NCBI RefSeq assembly: GCF_000423445.1 | Contig: NZ_AUHZ01000005.1 | Span: 62,001 to 126,000 of the forward strand | Reading direction: 5' to 3' | Length of the DNA stretch: 64,000 nt | DNA from: Acidipropionibacterium thoenii DSM 20276 | GTDB taxonomy: Bacteria; Actinomycetota; Actinomycetes; Propionibacteriales; Propionibacteriaceae | In this document: positions 1-8,713 of the stretch, piece after piece | Numbering within the stretch: position 1 is the first letter of the stretch | How the letters are laid out: each line of letters opens with the position of its first letter | Made by a program: the position numbers and the translations under genes | Notes under the pieces: generated by a model | What the model was told of the DNA's origin: nothing | What the model saw: only the letters and a program-made list of their open reading frames with translations | Database searches by the model: none

Positions 1-490
1 CGATACGGCGGGCCCCGGGCAGTGACTGCCCCGCAGCGCCTGTGGGCCCTGGGCTGTGGTCGCATGGCGTCACCGCGATCCCCGCAGAGTTCGGACTGGA
101 CTCAATGAATCCCTTGGCGCTCATCCCAGACCGGGCTGGCGTGGCGACCGTATCCACGCGCTGGTCCGTTGCGAACCCCTGCATCCCGCCGGGCACCCAC
201 GTGGCACGCCGCCCTCATATAGCGAACGCTGCGAAGTCTGGCTGTCGCATCCGAGTCCCGTCTGCAGACTCCCACTTCGTCTCCGCCTGATCTCTCGAGT
301 CCTCGACCCATTTCACAGACGTGGTTCCAGTTCTGTGTCCTTGGACTCGCTTCGTCCACCTACCCCAGGCCTTGCAACCTCGAACCGTCTGGTCTGATCC
401 AGTCGCCTCTGGTTTACCTGAACAGCCTTGGATGAGGCCCGTCCGCCTCTCCTGGCCCTTCGTCGGCGTTAGTCGGGAGTGCGCCGAGCG

Positions 491-550
491 GCCCCAGATC
501 GGGTGGCGGCCACCCCACCGGCCCCCGATCGGTCGGCAACCACCCCACCG
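491..550. repeat. 30-bp tandem duplication
   Basis: Two adjacent 30-bp copies (491-520 and 521-550) match at about 25 of 30 positions and share the ending CCACCCCACCG. They lie in non-coding DNA. No function is visible; slippage in GC-rich sequence is enough to explain them. Confidence 0.6.
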
Positions 551-1248
551 GCCGCCTGCCGAGTACTCCACCACCCATGGGGAAACAGGGGGGAGGCGCC
601 GGCGTTCCGCATCGGCCCGAGCGCTGAGCTCCACCGCGGCACGGCCCTGGTCTCGAGCACCTGAGCGGTGGGCACCGCAATCCGAAGTCCACCCATCGCA
701 GTTCTGAGTCAGCAGCAGGCGCACCCGCCCTGATCCTTCGGCGTATGCAGCTCCGCTGCGCGCCGCGACGTGGCCTTAGTTGTGGGGAGGCCGCACGAAA
801 GCTGTCCTGGATGGGGGCCCCGGGCCGATGTGGGCGAAGTCCCGAGTTGCATCGCTGGCACACCAGGCCGACTTGCGCCACGGGCAGATCCACCTACGGG
901 CCCGCGTGGAGCTGGGTGGGAGGCCAAACCGGACTGGATGGTGGACCGGGCCAACCGGGGTCCCGCCGCCCCGTCCTTTAAGGCTGGTGAGCGTTCAACA
1001 GAGGGGCCAACGGGGACAGTCGGACGTTCTTCTACGGCCCGTCCAGAGGGCGACCGATGGAGCCCCCTGGAAGGAACCTCTGACACCCGGGCAAGGGCGG
1101 CGCACCATGATCTGGGATCCCGACAGTGCGCATGCCACCTGCTGTGTCTTCGATCTCCCTGCGCCAGCGCCACCTGTCAGCTCCGATGGATCCCGCCGGG
1201 GGAGCGAACCCGCCGACGACGGAGCCCTCGAGGCGGAGGCGGCGGGTA

Positions 1249-1264
1249 TGTTTCACGTGAAACG
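1249..1264. promoter_or_regulatory. parS centromere site (one mismatch)
   Basis: TGTTTCACGTGAAACG matches the ParB-binding consensus TGTTTCACGTGAAACA at 15 of 16 positions. ParB loads at such sites to organise and segregate the origin region. It lies about 5.4 kb from dnaA, the usual distance class. Confidence 0.9.
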
Positions 1265-1284
1265 CCAGTGGTCGTCCGGAACCA

Positions 1285-1300
1285 TGTTTCACGTGAAACA
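1285..1300. promoter_or_regulatory. parS centromere site (perfect)
   Basis: TGTTTCACGTGAAACA is a perfect 16-bp parS palindrome, 36 bp from the first copy. Two closely spaced parS sites beside rsmG are typical of actinobacterial chromosomes and imply a chromosomal ParAB system encoded outside this window. Confidence 0.95.
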
Positions 1301-1461
1301 CTGCCCTGGATCTGGACCATCCCGGCATGTTCCACGGACTCACGCACCTCCGCCAAGACCCGGAACACCCTGCACGAATCAGCGGGTCCGCCTGCCGGAC
1401 ATGTCGCAGCTCCCATTACCGACAACCGGCCCCGATGCCCCGAAGTACTACGGCCGAGTGC

Positions 1462-2085
1462 TCACCGTGGCGAGATGCGCACCACGTAAGTAACATCGGC
1501 ATCCGGATGTGACCTCACTTGCAGCACCTCTGCAGTGAGATGGCCCGCCTTCAGAACCTTTTGTGCGCTCTGCACCTCAGCCTCGGCCGAGACTCCCTTC
1601 AGTGCGAGCAACTGACCATCGGGCATGAAGAGCTTCTTCGTCCACCCCAGCAGTGGCGGAAGCTTCGCCACGGCCCGAGCCGTGACGATGTCGAAGGTCT
1701 CGTGACAGTCCTCAGCACGCGCGCGAACGACATGCACCCGATCAGTGAGGCCCAGTTCCATCACCGTCTGCGTCAAGAAGTTGGACCGCCGCAGCAATGG
1801 TTCCATCAACGTCACCGTGAGATCAGGCCGCTGGATCGCCAACGGGATACCAGGAAGACCCGCACCGCTTCCGACGTCACCGACAGTCGAGGCCTCAGGA
1901 ATGAGGGAGGCCAGGGCAGTGCTGTTGAGGATGTGCCGCTCCCACACCCGCGGGGCCTCCTTCGGCCCCAGCACTCCCCACTCGACTCCCCGTGATGTCA
2001 ATATGTCGACATACTGCTTTATCTGCTCAAATCCATCTCCAAAGACGGTCTGTGCCACCTGAAGGTCGCGGTTCGCTGTTGCCAT
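1462..2085 (-). CDS. rsmG: 16S rRNA (guanine-527-N7)-methyltransferase RsmG
   Basis: RsmG transfers a methyl group from S-adenosylmethionine to N7 of G527 in 16S rRNA of the small ribosomal subunit. The SAM-binding loop is visible as [17 protein letters not shown], followed by the acidic VTLMEP strand and the [10 protein letters not shown] segment typical of GidB/RsmG. The length of 207 residues is normal. An in-frame ATG three codons upstream (2094) is possible, but AAGG lies at a proper distance only from the ATG at 2085, so I chose that start. The gene is on the minus strand beside parS and reads away from the yidC-rpmH group; a gap of about 0.9 kb separates it from khpB. Confidence 0.93.
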   Translation of the reverse strand: MATANRDLQVAQTVFGDGFEQIKQYVDILTSRGVEWGVLGPKEAPRVWERHILNSTALASLIPEASTVGDVGSGAGLPGIPLAIQRPDLTVTLMEPLLRRSNFLTQTVMELGLTDRVHVVRARAEDCHETFDIVTARAVAKLPPLLGWTKKLFMPDGQLLALKGVSAEAEVQSAQKVLKAGHLTAEVLQVRSHPDADVTYVVRISPR

Positions 2086-2986
2086 ACCGTCCATCCTTAC
2101 CGAGTTTCACGCCATCCGCATCCGAGATCCAGGGGAGCTCCGACTACCGCGCAGATGCCATACAGCGGCGGAGCAGCCAGATCATCCGGCTATTTCTTGT
2201 TTCAACTACTTCTCCCAATCGAGTTCTCCGCTCGCGCGGCGATACGGGCTTCTGCGGAACCGACTCTGTGCGAACCAGGGCCACGGGTCCTCGACATCGT
2301 GGTGCCGATGCCACGCGCCCTGCCGCATGATCTCAAGAGTCGGCGCTGATCCACCAACCCCTTGGCTGACGCCGGTCCGCCCAGGCACGGCGCCCACCCC
2401 GCCAGGCCACCGGGGCGCGCAGCGCCGGTTCAGGAGCACCTTCCGGTGTCCTCTACGCCATCGCCAGATGGAATCGTCATAGCACTTTGTCGATATATCG
2501 CTATATATCTTCATCGTCTCCCCATCCCACAGCTCCGCCCGCCCCGCCGGGGTTGCGACCATACTGTCGGCCAGCTCGCAAGGTGGGCATCATCCGGGTG
2601 GACGCTCCGCGACGCGATTGCGACATGGCGGCACGATCGCCACTCGACCAGGCCGCTCGTCTCCGCTGACGTCCGAGGTGCGAACTGGAATCTCCTCACC
2701 AAGGAATTGCCGTCCACGATCCCTCCCGCCACAGGTTGCACACAGCTCTCCCACGTGCAACGCAAGCTCGACGGGGGGGCGCCCCCACCTGATCTCCCGG
2801 GACCGCCGAGATCTCGTCGACCGCAGGCCCGCGACTCACTGCGTCCTGGCACAGTCCGGGCGGTCGAAGTGGCTGCCCCCGAGGAGACCGGGGTCCGCTA
2901 CTGTCGTCGGGCCGGCCGGCCTCCGGGGCTGTCAGTGCCCCCGACACCGACCGCACCTCAGCGCGGACAGGCTGCGTCGGTATCCC
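2086..2986. other. Gene-free gap between rsmG and khpB
   Basis: About 900 bp without a supportable gene. In related genomes rsmG directly follows khpB (jag), so this spacer is long. The only structured element is an AT-rich 18-bp palindrome at 2492-2509. A 227-codon plus-strand open frame (2362-3042) has no plausible ribosome-binding site or domain, runs into the 3' end of khpB on the other strand, and is rejected. Confidence 0.55.
2492..2509. promoter_or_regulatory. AT-rich palindrome, possible regulator operator
   Basis: Arms GATATAT and ATATATC flank the spacer CGCT, a perfect 7-bp dyad in very GC-rich surroundings. Similar CGATATATCG-type dyads are operators for PadR-like repressors in some Actinobacteria, but no regulated gene or PadR gene is adjacent. 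It may be a remnant of a lost gene. Confidence 0.3.
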
Positions 2987-3784
2987 TCAGACCGAGATCA
3001 CCACATGGCGCTTGGGCTCGACACCCTCGGACTCGCTGGTGAGCCCGGCAGCCGCCACGGCGTCGTGAATGATCTTGCGCTCGAAAGGGTTCATCGGCGT
3101 CAGGTGCTCGGGCTCGCCGGTCGACTTCACCGAGGCGATCGCCTCGGCCGCCAGCACCAGCAGCTCCTTGCGACGTACCTCTCGGAACCCGGCGACGTCC
3201 AACATGAGTCGCGAGCGATGACCCGTCTCAGTCATCACCGCAAGCCGAGCCAACTCCTGCAGCGCCTCAAGAACCTTGCCGTTCTTCCCGACCAGGACCT
3301 GGGAGTCGGTCACGATGGACACATGCGCCCGGCCCGCCTCGACATAGGTGTCGATGTCGCCATCCAGGTCGGCGATGTCCAGCAGCTCCTCGAGGTAGTC
3401 GGCAGCGATGTCGCCCTCCTCGTCCAAGGGATCCACCTCATCCTCATCCTCGGCGGTCTCGGTGGAGGCCTCACTGTCCTCGTCGGTGGAGTCCTCGGCC
3501 TCGACGGTCCCGTCAGCCTCCGCCCCGTCGACATCCACCCCGTCAGCCTCCGCAGTGTCCGTCTCCTCTGCGGCATCGGTCTTCTCGACGCCGTCGGTGT
3601 TCTGAGCAGTGTCGGCCTCCTCGACCGCCTCAGAGTCCTCCCTGTCCACAGTCTCCTGCGTGGCCACTGCGGCATCGGTGACCTCGGGGCTGGCGCCCCC
3701 ACTGACATCTGACTGCTCAGGCAGCTCATGGTCCAGCTGATCGACCTCACCGGATGCAACCGGCTGTGCACTCTCATCGCTCAT
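2987..3784 (-). CDS. khpB: KhpB/Jag/EloR RNA-binding protein (KH-R3H)
   Basis: A single-strand nucleic-acid-binding protein of the Jag/KhpB family, which in Gram-positives influences cell elongation through RNA binding with KhpA. The N-terminal ~145 residues are acidic and low in complexity (Glu/Asp/Thr/Ala-rich). The C-terminal ~120 residues hold a KH domain with the GKNGKVLEALQ loop and an R3H domain with MNPFERKIIHDAV. I chose the ATG at 3784 because AAGGA lies 7 nt upstream; earlier in-frame TTG and ATG codons lack a ribosome-binding site. It follows yidC on the same strand after about 190 bp, as in most Actinobacteria. The acidic N-terminal tail replaces the Jag_N domain seen in Firmicutes. 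Confidence 0.88.
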   Translation of the reverse strand: MSDESAQPVASGEVDQLDHELPEQSDVSGGASPEVTDAAVATQETVDREDSEAVEEADTAQNTDGVEKTDAAEETDTAEADGVDVDGAEADGTVEAEDSTDEDSEASTETAEDEDEVDPLDEEGDIAADYLEELLDIADLDGDIDTYVEAGRAHVSIVTDSQVLVGKNGKVLEALQELARLAVMTETGHRSRLMLDVAGFREVRRKELLVLAAEAIASVKSTGEPEHLTPMNPFERKIIHDAVAAAGLTSESEGVEPKRHVVISV

Positions 3785-3976
3785 TGGTTGTTCCTTCATC
3801 AAGCGGGGGATAGGCCCGCGAACTGGTGACGACCCCGTGGTCGCCCAAGACTATGCGGCTCACACACTCGGGTGTGAACGTTGGATTCCCGACAGCTGTG
3901 ATGGATCTGGGATGGCCGGTGGACACCGGCCCGCCGGCCGATCCCCCACGGCATCGCGTCCCGGCCCGGCCATCGG

Positions 3977-5062
3977 TCACTTCTTGCGATCGGCCCGGGT
4001 CTTGCGGGCCGGCTGCTGACGGCGCACCACCTGCTTGGTGCCATCGCTGCCCTTGCGGACGGTCTGGCGGGTCACGCCCTGGCGAGCCACGACCGGATGC
4101 TCGCCATCCTCGGAACTCGAGACGGCTGCCGGGGTGGCCTGCACCATCTTGCGCTTGCCCTTCTCCCGACGCCTGCGCTCGACCTCGTCGGGATCCTTCC
4201 CCTTCGCGCGCATCCTCTCCTGCCAGTCGACATAGGCCGGAGTATTCGGAGTCGGATTGCTGCGGATGAGGATCTCCTGCTGCCCCAGGGTCCAGATATT
4301 GGTCGTCGACCAATAAATCATGACGCCGATCGGGAAGCTCACGCCGGTGAACAGATACATCAGCGGGAAGAGATAGATCATCATCTTCTGCTGCTGCGCC
4401 ATCGGGCCGGTGAGGGCCTCGGGAGGCATATTCTTCCGCATCAGCTGGAGCTGCGTGTAGAAGAGCGTCACCACCATGATGATGATGAGCACAATGGCGA
4501 CGATCTGGGTACCGCCGAAGCCATTGTTGAGGGGCAGGAAGCGGCCCGACAGGTTCGCCCCGAAGATATGAGAGTGCCGCAACGATTCCAGAAGATCGGG
4601 GTTGTCCCGAAGGAACTTGCCGCGGGGAATCCCGCGCGAGGCACCGTCCAGCACCCGGAACAGAGCCAGGAAGATCGGCATCTGAAGCAGCAGGGGCAGG
4701 CAGGAGGCCGCTGGGTTGACGCCCTCCTCCTTGTACAGGTTCTGCATCTCGACGCCGGCTCGCTGTCGGTCGTCGCCGTACTTCTCCTGGATGGCCTTCA
4801 TCTTCGGCTGGATGAGCTGCATCTGCCGGGAGGTATTGATCTGCTTGACGAAAAGTGGGATCAGAATGATCCGGATCGCAACGGTGAGGAAGACGATCGC
4901 CAGCGTCCAGGACCAACCAGAATCGGCGCCGAACAGCGGCGACCACAGCTTGTGGAATAGTACAAGGAGTCCGGAGACAGCCCAGTACAGCGGAATCATG
5001 ACGGCGTGGCCAAGCGATTGGATTCCACTCCACAGGCCAAGAATGACCAGCGGGCTCAGCAT
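3977..5062 (-). CDS. yidC: Membrane protein insertase YidC
   Basis: YidC/Oxa1-family insertase that places proteins into the cytoplasmic membrane alone or with SecYEG. The 361-residue protein has a first hydrophobic segment near residues 20-40, then the 60kD_IMP core: WTLAIVFLTVAIRIILIPL, the amphipathic MQLIQPKMKAIQEKYG stretch, and later hydrophobic segments including LLLQMPIFLALFRVL. The core arginine (VAIRIILIP) is present. The C-terminal ~75 residues are basic (ERRRREKGKRKM and onwards), as expected for a ribosome-contacting tail in Gram-positive YidC. It starts 21 bp after yidD and is probably cotranscribed with rpmH-rnpA-yidD. Confidence 0.95.
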   Translation of the reverse strand: MLSPLVILGLWSGIQSLGHAVMIPLYWAVSGLLVLFHKLWSPLFGADSGWSWTLAIVFLTVAIRIILIPLFVKQINTSRQMQLIQPKMKAIQEKYGDDRQRAGVEMQNLYKEEGVNPAASCLPLLLQMPIFLALFRVLDGASRGIPRGKFLRDNPDLLESLRHSHIFGANLSGRFLPLNNGFGGTQIVAIVLIIIMVVTLFYTQLQLMRKNMPPEALTGPMAQQQKMMIYLFPLMYLFTGVSFPIGVMIYWSTTNIWTLGQQEILIRSNPTPNTPAYVDWQERMRAKGKDPDEVERRRREKGKRKMVQATPAAVSSSEDGEHPVVARQGVTRQTVRKGSDGTKQVVRRQQPARKTRADRKK

Positions 5063-5083
5063 CAGTTCTTCACCTCAGGGGTA

Positions 5084-5635
5084 TCAGTGGGCGTACACCG
5101 CGCACGGCGATCCCTCGCCGACGTGCGGGTACTTCCCGGACCGGCTGGTCCGGGAGTGGTTCAGGGCCGCGGTGCGATCCGCGGCATCGTCCGAGTCACT
5201 GGACTCGGGGACAGTGGCGGGCCCGGAGAGCCCTGATGACTCAGGAGGCACCGGACGGTGCTGGCCGGCGTCGGCCTGCACCGTGTCCCATTGTGCATCC
5301 TGGCTGCCCGGTGATGACATCGCATCCCCGGTCCGGCTCTCGGCCGCACCCACCTCGTGCCCAGTCTTACTGTCCGCCAGCTCCAGGGCCTCCGGGGTCC
5401 CGGGAACCGGGTCGTAGCCGCCATCGGACCACGGGTTGCACCGCAGGATCCGCCACACGATCAGCGGTGTCGCCCGGAACACGCCATGGACCTGCAGGGC
5501 GCGCAGACCGTATGCCGAGCAGGTCGGGTAGTACTTGCAGACATCGCCGTAGAGCGGGGACAGCAGCAGCCGCCAGGCCTTGACGAAGCCGATTGCCAGC
5601 CAGGTGAGGGGCCTGAACCTCGCGATCCTGTCCAT
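5084..5635 (-). CDS. yidD: Membrane protein insertion efficiency factor YidD
   Basis: YidD is a small peripheral membrane protein that assists YidC-dependent insertion. The diagnostic core is in the first ~75 residues: RLLLSPLYGDVCKYYPTCS followed by YGLRALQVHGVFRA and RILRCNPWSDGGYDPVP, including the conserved cysteines. The ATG at 5635 lies four bases after the rnpA stop, suggesting translational coupling. The protein is 183 residues, roughly 80-100 longer than most YidD. The extra is a polar, low-complexity C-terminal tail of no recognisable fold. Confidence 0.92.
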   Translation of the reverse strand: MDRIARFRPLTWLAIGFVKAWRLLLSPLYGDVCKYYPTCSAYGLRALQVHGVFRATPLIVWRILRCNPWSDGGYDPVPGTPEALELADSKTGHEVGAAESRTGDAMSSPGSQDAQWDTVQADAGQHRPVPPESSGLSGPATVPESSDSDDAADRTAALNHSRTSRSGKYPHVGEGSPCAVYAH

Positions 5636-5639
5636 CACG

Positions 5640-6125
5640 TCACTGCTCGGTGTGCGGCCGGACCGGCCGGGTTGAGCCGACCGACTGCGCCGACTGCCTC
5701 GACCGGGATCGGTCGAGCTTGCGCAAGGACTGCGACCAGGCCGAGGCCAGATCGGCCGCCAGGGCATCCGGATGGGAGGACGCCGCAGGCAGCGCCCGCA
5801 CCACCAGCAGGGTGCCCTGCGGAGTGGTGGCAAGCAGCTCGCGGCTCATATGACGAAGACGTCGTTTCACCCGATTACGGGTGACGGCGTTCCCGACTGC
5901 CTTGGACACGATGAAACCCACGCGAGGAGGGTCGTCATGGCCGGCCAAGGCATTCGCGAATACCGCCGAGTTGTCCACAGCGGCTGTGGACAACTCGGCC
6001 TGAACGGCCGCACCAGCGGTCCTGGAGGCATGTACCACCACGGACTGTCGCCCTGCCCGGGCACCACGATGCACCACGGCACGGAACTCACCGGGCCGAT
6101 GCACGCGGGAACGGGCGGGCAGCAC
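5640..6125 (-). CDS. rnpA: Ribonuclease P protein component RnpA
   Basis: Protein subunit of RNase P, which helps the catalytic RNA remove 5' leaders from pre-tRNAs. The conserved RNR segment is clear: GFIVSKAVGNAVTRNRVKRRLRH. The start is GTG at 6125 (LPARSRVHRPGEFRAVV), matching family N-termini. The protein is 161 residues, against about 115-125 for most homologues. Extra sequence lies between the first strand and the RNR region, about residues 38-66, and a basic tail follows. Part of the insert is encoded by a 35-bp palindrome built from two DnaA boxes (5965-5999). It sits between rpmH and yidD on the same strand. Confidence 0.93.
   Translation of the reverse strand: MLPARSRVHRPGEFRAVVHRGARAGRQSVVVHASRTAGAAVQAELSTAAVDNSAVFANALAGHDDPPRVGFIVSKAVGNAVTRNRVKRRLRHMSRELLATTPQGTLLVVRALPAASSHPDALAADLASAWSQSLRKLDRSRSRQSAQSVGSTRPVRPHTEQ
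5965..5999. promoter_or_regulatory. Palindromic pair of perfect DnaA boxes inside rnpA
   Basis: GCCGAGTTGTCCACAG at 5965-5980 and its exact reverse complement at 5984-5999 are separated by CGG. Each arm carries a perfect TTGTCCACA DnaA box (5971-5979 and, inverted, 5985-5993). It lies about 630 bp upstream of the dnaA start and codes for a non-conserved insertion in RnpA. A role in DnaA titration or as an upstream part of the origin is inferred. Confidence 0.75.
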
Positions 6126-6148
6126 GAGCCGTCTCAGACCGGGATGAC

Positions 6149-6283
6149 TCAGGCCGACAGGCTGGCGCGACCCTTGCGACGACGGGCCGCCAGGATGTTG
6201 CGGCCCGAGCGGGTGCGCATCCGGGAACGGAAGCCGTGGTTGCGGGCGCGACGACGATTACTGGGCTGGAAGGTACGCTTCAC
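6149..6283 (-). CDS. rpmH: 50S ribosomal protein L34
   Basis: Ribosomal protein L34, a 44-residue basic component of the large subunit. The translation begins (V)[17 protein letters not shown] and ends [11 protein letters not shown], with the family signature [10 protein letters not shown]. The start is GTG at 6283, preceded by AGGGAGAA at good spacing. It is the first gene of the minus-strand rpmH-rnpA-yidD-yidC-khpB group and diverges from dnaA, the conserved arrangement. Confidence 0.97.
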   Translation of the reverse strand: MKRTFQPSNRRRARNHGFRSRMRTRSGRNILAARRRKGRASLSA

Positions 6284-6627
6284 GGGATATTCTCCCTTGT
6301 GTATCGAGGATCACCCGGGGGAAACGGCGGGAACCGCAACCCTGTGCCCGGGGCGCCCGGTCGGGCGCAGGGGAAGGAATCGCCACAGAAGGCGACTTTC
6401 AAACGATACGAGCCGAACACCCCTTTCGGCAACTCCGGCCGAACCCGTATTGAATCACATCGACGTAGTCCACTCGACACGCCGACGCCGGCCAGCAATG
6501 ATGGCAGCAGCGACAGCGGGGGCGGTGAGAGCGGGGATCCTGTGACGGCACGGATCTGCGACCGACCCCCGCTACGATGTCCTGTGGACAAGGGTGTGGA
6601 AAAACCGTGTGGAAAAGGTGGGGGAGC
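6284..6627. promoter_or_regulatory. rpmH/dnaA divergent promoter region with DnaA boxes
   Basis: About 340 bp separate the divergent rpmH and dnaA genes and must hold both promoters. At the dnaA-proximal end are a perfect inverted DnaA box TGTGGACAA (6583-6591) and two weaker TGTGGAAAA copies (6595-6603 and 6608-6616), within 50 bp of the dnaA start. This fits DnaA autorepression. I could not fix -35/-10 elements with confidence. Confidence 0.7.
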
Positions 6628-8193
6628 ATGACGGAGGCGAGAGCCAATGACGATGCGTCCCGGCCGGGGGCTGATGGTCGGCCGATGTCCCGCAACGACC
6701 CCGGCGTCTCTCCCGCCACTCACCCCGACGCGATCCTGCCCCCACCGATGAGCTCCAAGGAGCCCGGAGATCCCACCGACGACCTCATCTCGGCCTGGTC
6801 CTCCGTCGTGCGCAAGGTCTCCCCGGCCAACAAGGCCTGGCTGGCCAACAGCCGTCCGGTGACGATGCACACCTCAACTGCGATGATCGCCGTCCACAAC
6901 GAGTTCACCCGGGACCGCATCGAGACGAAGATGCGCAGCGAGCTGGAGGAACTGCTGTCGGACTACTTCCGTCGGCCCATCCATCTGGCGATCACGATCG
7001 ATCCTGACATCGAGCTGGCGCTCGGCGTCCCCGAGACGGACCAGGACGACGAGGAGGAGGATCTGCCGCCCTCCCAGTTCGTTCCCAAGGTCAATCCCGG
7101 AGATCCGGACGCCCTCTCGGACCGGCTGCTGAGCACCGAGGAACGCCAGGCCGGTGAGGCCAATGGTCTGATGCGTCTGAATCCGAAGTACACCTTCGAC
7201 ACCTTCGTCATCGGCGCCTCCAACCGCTTCGCCCATGCCGCGGCGGTCGCCGTCGCCGAATCTCCCGGCAAGTCCTACAACCCGCTGCTGATCTACGGCG
7301 GTTCCGGGTTGGGGAAGACCCACCTGCTCCATGCCATCGGCCACTACGTCGTCAACTACTACGACAACGTCAAGGTGAGATACGTCTCCACCGAGGAGCT
7401 CACCAACGACTTCATCAATGCCATCGGCACCAACACCGCCAACGACTTCCGCCGTGCCTACCGCGATGTCGACGTCCTGCTGGTCGACGACATCCAGTTC
7501 CTGGAGAACAAGATCCAGACCCAGGAGGAGTTCTTCCACACCTTCAACACCCTGCACAACGCCCAGAAGCAGATCGTGATGACCTCCGACCGGCCCCCCA
7601 AGCTCCTGGAGGCCCTCGAGCCCCGGCTGCGCAGCCGCTTCGAATGGGGCCTGCTCACCGACATCCAACCCCCCGATCTGGAGACGCGGATCGCCATTCT
7701 GCGTCGAAAGGTCGCCTCCGAGCGACTGTCGGTCAGCGCCGAGGTGCTCGAGTTCATCGCCAGTCGGATACAGACCAATATCCGTGAGCTGGAGGGCGCT
7801 CTGATCCGGGTGACGGCCTTCGCCAGCCTCAATCGCCAGTTGGTCGACATGTCTCTGGCCGAGGTGGTCCTCAAGGACCTCATCCCGGACGGCCAGGAGT
7901 CCCCCGTGACGGTGGACCGCATCATCACCGAGACCGCCGCCTACTTCGGGATCAACCGCGATGATCTGCTGGGCACCTCCCGGACCCAGACGGTGGTCAC
8001 CGCCCGCCAGATCGCGATGTACCTGTGCCGTGAGCTGACCGACCTGTCGCTGCCCAAGATCGGTGCCGAGTTCGGCGGCAAGGACCACACCACCGTGATG
8101 CACGCCGACCGCAAGATCCGATCCCTGATGGGGGAGCGACGCCAGATCTTCAACCAGGTCTCCGAGCTCACCAACCGCATCAAGCAGAATTAG
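6628..8193 (+). CDS. dnaA: Chromosomal replication initiator DnaA
   Basis: DnaA binds DnaA boxes at oriC, forms an ATP-dependent filament and opens the duplex. The 521-residue protein shows domain I at about residues 45-125, a short acidic linker, the AAA+ domain with Walker A GGSGLGKTHLLHAIG and Walker B LLVDDIQFL, and the C-terminal helix-turn-helix with the signature FGGKDHTTVMHADRKI. I chose ATG 6628 (MTEARAND), directly after GGGGAG; an ATG 17 codons upstream lies within the DnaA boxes and has no ribosome-binding site. It is followed by oriC. Unusually, dnaN is not the next gene. Confidence 0.98.
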   Translation: MTEARANDDASRPGADGRPMSRNDPGVSPATHPDAILPPPMSSKEPGDPTDDLISAWSSVVRKVSPANKAWLANSRPVTMHTSTAMIAVHNEFTRDRIETKMRSELEELLSDYFRRPIHLAITIDPDIELALGVPETDQDDEEEDLPPSQFVPKVNPGDPDALSDRLLSTEERQAGEANGLMRLNPKYTFDTFVIGASNRFAHAAAVAVAESPGKSYNPLLIYGGSGLGKTHLLHAIGHYVVNYYDNVKVRYVSTEELTNDFINAIGTNTANDFRRAYRDVDVLLVDDIQFLENKIQTQEEFFHTFNTLHNAQKQIVMTSDRPPKLLEALEPRLRSRFEWGLLTDIQPPDLETRIAILRRKVASERLSVSAEVLEFIASRIQTNIRELEGALIRVTAFASLNRQLVDMSLAEVVLKDLIPDGQESPVTVDRIITETAAYFGINRDDLLGTSRTQTVVTARQIAMYLCRELTDLSLPKIGAEFGGKDHTTVMHADRKIRSLMGERRQIFNQVSELTNRIKQN

Positions 8194-8339
8194 TCCAAGG
8201 AGGGGACGACCCCTCCTCGTCGCTGCGCTCCTGCCTCCCCGAGCGCTGGCAGTCCGACTGGCGACCCGCCACCCGCCGACGGCCCGGCAGTGTCATCGAC
8301 CCGGGCGCACCACCCCGGCCTCGACCACCCCTCCTCGTC

Positions 8340-8640
8340 GCTCCACGCCTCGTCCACAATGCACAGCGGCCTGTGGACAACCGGGGGATGAGCGGGGGAC
8401 CACTGTTCACAGCCGGCGGGCGTCCACAGCGGGAGGGCCTCCCTGCACCGGCGTCCCCACCGCCATCCACACCGCTGATCGGCGTCTGACAAGCACGGAC
8501 TCCGGTTCTCCACAGGATCCACAGCGGTGATAATGACTACTGAAAGAGATACATCTATAGATCTTCCAAGTAACCGCGGTGGATCAGGTGGACAACCTCG
8601 CCGGACGGCATCATCACCGTGTCCACAGCACCGCAGCCCA
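8340..8640. other. Chromosomal replication origin oriC
   Basis: The 520 bp after dnaA hold a dense cluster of DnaA-box-like 9-mers: TCGTCCACA (8350), perfect inverted TGTGGACAA (8372-8380), CTGTTCACA (8403), GCGTCCACA (8420), CCATCCACA (8463), TTCTCCACA (8506), GGATCCACA (8515), inverted GGTGGACAA (8587) and GTGTCCACA (8619). An AT-rich segment at about 8526-8572 is a plausible unwinding element. Most boxes share TCCACA with a variable first triplet, as in other high-GC origins. The segment 8194-8340 shows nothing recognisable. Confidence 0.85.
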
Positions 8641-8713
8641 GGGCCCCGACCGCACTCGATTGCGGGCAAGGGCACACTGGACCCCGCCTAAGCTAACGGC
8701 ACGAGGAGGACAG

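Larger units (their letters stand above)
1..1461. other. Gene-poor stretch left of rsmG
   Basis: I see no convincing gene here on either strand: the open frames are short, low in complexity and match no family I recognise. In most Actinobacteria parA and parB follow rsmG on this side, but neither is encoded here. They may begin left of the window, in which case this is an unusually long leader. The only clear functional elements are two parS sites near the right end and one 30-bp tandem duplication. Confidence 0.6.

Noticed and set aside
1327-1342. A third parS-like site (GTTCCACGGACTC)
   Set aside because: It lacks the dyad and matches only part of the parS half-site.
2362-3042. A 227-codon plus-strand open frame left of khpB
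   Set aside because: No ribosome-binding site, Arg/Pro-rich translation without domain character, and it runs into the 3' end of khpB on the other strand.
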